DNA of 64,000 nucleotides, from NCBI RefSeq assembly GCF_035599575.1, contig NZ_CP141179.1:2852001-2916000 (forward strand), read 5' to 3'. This document shows positions 62,079-64,000 of this stretch, piece by piece (within the stretch, counting starts at the first letter, position 1; the number at the start of each line of letters is the position of its first letter). A program made the translations under genes and the position numbers. Below the pieces are notes generated by a model. That model ran no database searches and was not told the origin of the DNA. It saw only the letters and a program-made list of their open reading frames with translations. This DNA is from Roseovarius sp. Pro17 (GTDB taxonomy: Bacteria; Pseudomonadota; Alphaproteobacteria; Rhodobacterales; Rhodobacteraceae).

Positions 62079-62930
62079 TCAGCCCCTCCCCATGATCTTG
62101 TCTAGGTCAATCTTGGCAATGCCGAATATCGCCAGCGTGCCGATCAGCAGGATCAGCACCATCGACAGCGCAGCGCCCAGCGACCAGTTCTGCCCATAGG
62201 TGAATGCCGTCTGGATATCGTCGGCAATCACGATCACCGCGCGCCCACCCAGTATCTTGGCCTCGGCCATCGCTCCTGCGGCCAGCACGAAGGTCAAAAG
62301 GTAGCCCACCATGATCCCCGGGGCGGCCAGCGGCAGGTCGATCTGAGTCAGCACCTGCCAACGCGTCGCGCCCAGATCGCGCGCCGCCTGACGCGCGTCC
62401 TCGGGCACCATCGAAATGCCTTGGGCCAGCGGGAACAGCATGAAGGGCAGATAGACATAGACGATGCCAAAGACGATGATGCCCACGTTATAGAGCGGGC
62501 TTTCAAAGCTAAGGCCCGTCCAGTGGCGCAGATACCCCTCGAACAGCCCGCCCTTCATCAGCGTCAGAACCCATCCGAAAAGGCGGATATTTTCGGACAC
62601 GAACAGGCTCATCACCACGGCAATCGTGATGACCAGCGTAAAGCGTTTGAACACTTTGGCCATGCCGTAGGCCAGCGGCCAGCAGATCACGAACAAGATC
62701 GTCGTGGCGACGAACGCCATCCCCAGCGTCCACAGTAAGGATCTGTAATAGCCTTGGGTTGCGAACGTCTTGTAAGCGGCAAAATTGGGGACATTGAAAA
62801 TGCTGAAAACCTTTTCAGGCATGATCGAAAACAGCGCGACCAGCCCCAGTGGCGCGATAAAAGCGATAGTCAGCACAGCCAGCATCGGCAGCGACGCCAG
62901 CGCACCCAGCTTGCTGTCCAGCCGCTTCAT
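62079..62930 (-). CDS. ABC transporter permease, PotB-like (cluster 2)
   Basis: A 283-residue permease with six helices and an EAA loop (EDARQAARDLGATRWQVLTQIDLPLAAPGIMVGY) near residues 175-210. It overlaps the ATPase gene upstream by 4 nt. Together with its neighbours it forms a second polyamine-type importer distinct from that at 41-45 kb. Confidence 0.92.
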   Translation of the reverse strand: MKRLDSKLGALASLPMLAVLTIAFIAPLGLVALFSIMPEKVFSIFNVPNFAAYKTFATQGYYRSLLWTLGMAFVATTILFVICWPLAYGMAKVFKRFTLVITIAVVMSLFVSENIRLFGWVLTLMKGGLFEGYLRHWTGLSFESPLYNVGIIVFGIVYVYLPFMLFPLAQGISMVPEDARQAARDLGATRWQVLTQIDLPLAAPGIMVGYLLTFVLAAGAMAEAKILGGRAVIVIADDIQTAFTYGQNWSLGAALSMVLILLIGTLAIFGIAKIDLDKIMGRG

Positions 62931-64000
62931 GCCGACTGCCCCTCGATCACGTGTGCGCTTGCGGCATCGAACCCAAGGCGCACATCATCGCCCTCGTTGC
63001 CATCATAGCGATCCTCGCGCAGCTTTTCGACGGTCAGGATCTGGCCTGCGCTGGTCTTGACCTCGTAGTGAATGCGCGATCCCAGTGCGTAGATGCCATG
63101 CACCTTACCCTCAACGGTGAAATCGGCGCTGTCGCCTTTGGTCAGGAATTGCACATATTCGGGCCGGATCATCAGGGTCGCACCCTTTGCAGCGGCGATG
63201 CGGTCGGCCATGTCCTTGGTCGCTGTATTCTCAGCAACATTCAGCCCCTCGCCGTCGATCCTGCCGCCCGAGGCAGCGACCTCAAAGAGGTTCACCTCGC
63301 CCATGAATTCGGCGACAAAGCGCGAGACGGGCTGGGAATAGATCGCGTCGGCGTCAGAAATCTGTTCGAACCGACCCTCTTTCATGATGGCGATGCGGTC
63401 CGACATCACCATCGCCTCTTCCAGCGAGTGGGTGATGTAGACAAACGTCTTGCCGGTGCGTGCGTGCAGATCCTTCAGCTCTTTCTCAAGGCTCTTGCGC
63501 AGGCGGTAATCCAGCGCTGATAACGGCTCGTCAAAGAACAGGATTTCAGGGTCGAAGGCCAGCGCGCGGGCCAGTGCGACACGCTGCTTTTCACCTCCGG
63601 AACACTCGGTCACACGCTTGTCGTAATAGCTGGCCGGCAGGTGCAACAGCTTCAGCAGTTCAATGGCGCGTTCCTTGCGCTTGGCCGGGTCAACCTTGCG
63701 TAGTTTCAGCGGGAATTCGATGTTCTGGCCCACCGACATATGCGGAAACAGCGCCAACGATTGAAACACCATACAGGTCGGGCGCAGGTTGGCCGGGGTC
63801 TGGTCAATTCGCTTGTCGCGCAGCCAGATTTCGCCCTCGCTCAGTTCGTCCATGCCCACCAGCAGGCGGATGATCGTGGATTTGCCACTGCCCGAAGGGC
63901 CAACGATGGTAAAAAACTCGCCCTCCTTGATCTCGAGGTCGATGCCATGCAGGGCCGTGAACCGTCCGAATACCTTGCGGACATTCTCCAGGCGCAAAAT
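62927..64000 (-). CDS. ABC transporter ATP-binding protein, PotA-like (cluster 2), 5' end outside window
   Basis: At least 356 residues with Walker A GPSGSGKST near residues 33-41, FQSLALFPHMSVGQNIEFPLK, signature CSGGEKQR near 137, Walker B ILFFDEPLSALD and H-loop THS. A TOBE domain occupies about residues 280-350. The first in-frame start in the window is a TTG, and the frame is open to the window edge, so the true start probably lies beyond 64000. The matching substrate-binding protein is not in the window and is probably encoded upstream. Signature LSGGQ is CSGGE here, a mild variation. Confidence 0.92.
   Translation of the reverse strand: MLRLENVRKVFGRFTALHGIDLEIKEGEFFTIVGPSGSGKSTIIRLLVGMDELSEGEIWLRDKRIDQTPANLRPTCMVFQSLALFPHMSVGQNIEFPLKLRKVDPAKRKERAIELLKLLHLPASYYDKRVTECSGGEKQRVALARALAFDPEILFFDEPLSALDYRLRKSLEKELKDLHARTGKTFVYITHSLEEAMVMSDRIAIMKEGRFEQISDADAIYSQPVSRFVAEFMGEVNLFEVAASGGRIDGEGLNVAENTATKDMADRIAAAKGATLMIRPEYVQFLTKGDSADFTVEGKVHGIYALGSRIHYEVKTSAGQILTVEKLREDRYDGNEGDDVRLGFDAASAHVIEGQSA

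Noticed and set aside
1..64000. tRNA, rRNA, CRISPR arrays, insertion sequences and prophage genes
   Set aside because: None was seen on reading the window: no tRNA cloverleaf, direct-repeat array, transposase or phage structural gene was noticed. A dedicated RNA and repeat scan could still find small items.

Overview
The window looks like chromosomal DNA of a GC-rich (roughly 60-65 %) alphaproteobacterium, most likely a Rhodobacterales/Roseobacter-group bacterium. The reasons are the DUF2125 periplasmic protein, two four-part polyamine-type ABC importers, GcvT-fused sarcosine/dimethylglycine dehydrogenases beside a betaine-type homocysteine methyltransferase, a CioAB-type bd oxidase with a DUF2474 peptide, and a housekeeping set (ftsK, lolA, uvrC, pgsA, moaDE, tamAB, hspQ). 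I saw no rRNA, tRNA, CRISPR array, insertion sequence, phage gene or plasmid replication gene. Coding density is high and most operons are joined by 4-nt ATGA overlaps.

Layout. 0.1-5.1 kb: a DUF2125 protein, an SDR/enoyl-CoA hydratase pair, and an ExbB-ExbD-ExbD module with a small exported protein but no TonB. 5.2-13.1 kb: a seven-gene operon, XRE-cupin regulator, LysE exporter, GFA protein, dimethylglycine dehydrogenase-like, PNPOx-like flavoprotein, homocysteine methyltransferase and sarcosine dehydrogenase-like. It reads as a stepwise demethylation route from glycine betaine to glycine, and two perfect palindromes lie in front of the regulator. 13.1-18.5 kb: free methionine-(R)-sulfoxide reductase, a STAS/anti-sigma kinase pair, gamma-glutamyltransferase, HspQ, a lytic transglycosylase-like lipoprotein and LolA. 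18.7-34.8 kb: FtsK, amidase, UbiH-type hydroxylase, MoaE, MoaD, PgsA, UvrC, a FolM-like SDR, a CaCA antiporter, S49 peptidase, a YadGH-type ABC exporter, an amine oxidase and a CoxG-like protein. 34.9-40.9 kb: TamA and TamB; TamB carries an internal 66-residue tandem repeat. 41.1-47.6 kb: a polyamine-type ABC importer, a gamma-glutamylpolyamine-synthetase-like glutamine synthetase and a divergent LuxR-family regulator. 47.5-51.3 kb: a persulfide-dioxygenase-like metallohydrolase divergent from the bd oxidase operon.

The most interesting region is 51.3-59.4 kb. A LuxR solo is divergent from a seven-gene, fully overlapping operon: two proline-iminopeptidase-like hydrolases followed by a complete dipeptide-type ABC importer. 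In its ligand pocket the regulator has Met and Trp where AHL receptors have Trp and Tyr. That is the published signature of the plant-associated-bacteria (PAB) LuxR subfamily (OryR, PsoR, NesR, PipR). A perfect 16-bp palindrome of lux-box form lies between regulator and operon. Finding this PAB-type sensing, uptake and hydrolysis locus in a roseobacter-like genome points to detection of a small amide or peptide-like compound from an alga or other host.

The last part (59.4-64 kb) holds a choline/aminoglycoside-kinase-fold phosphotransferase, an SDR and another polyamine-type ABC importer whose ATPase runs off the window. Scattered through the left half are three copies of a palindromic intergenic element (GCGTTTC...GAAACGC hairpins).
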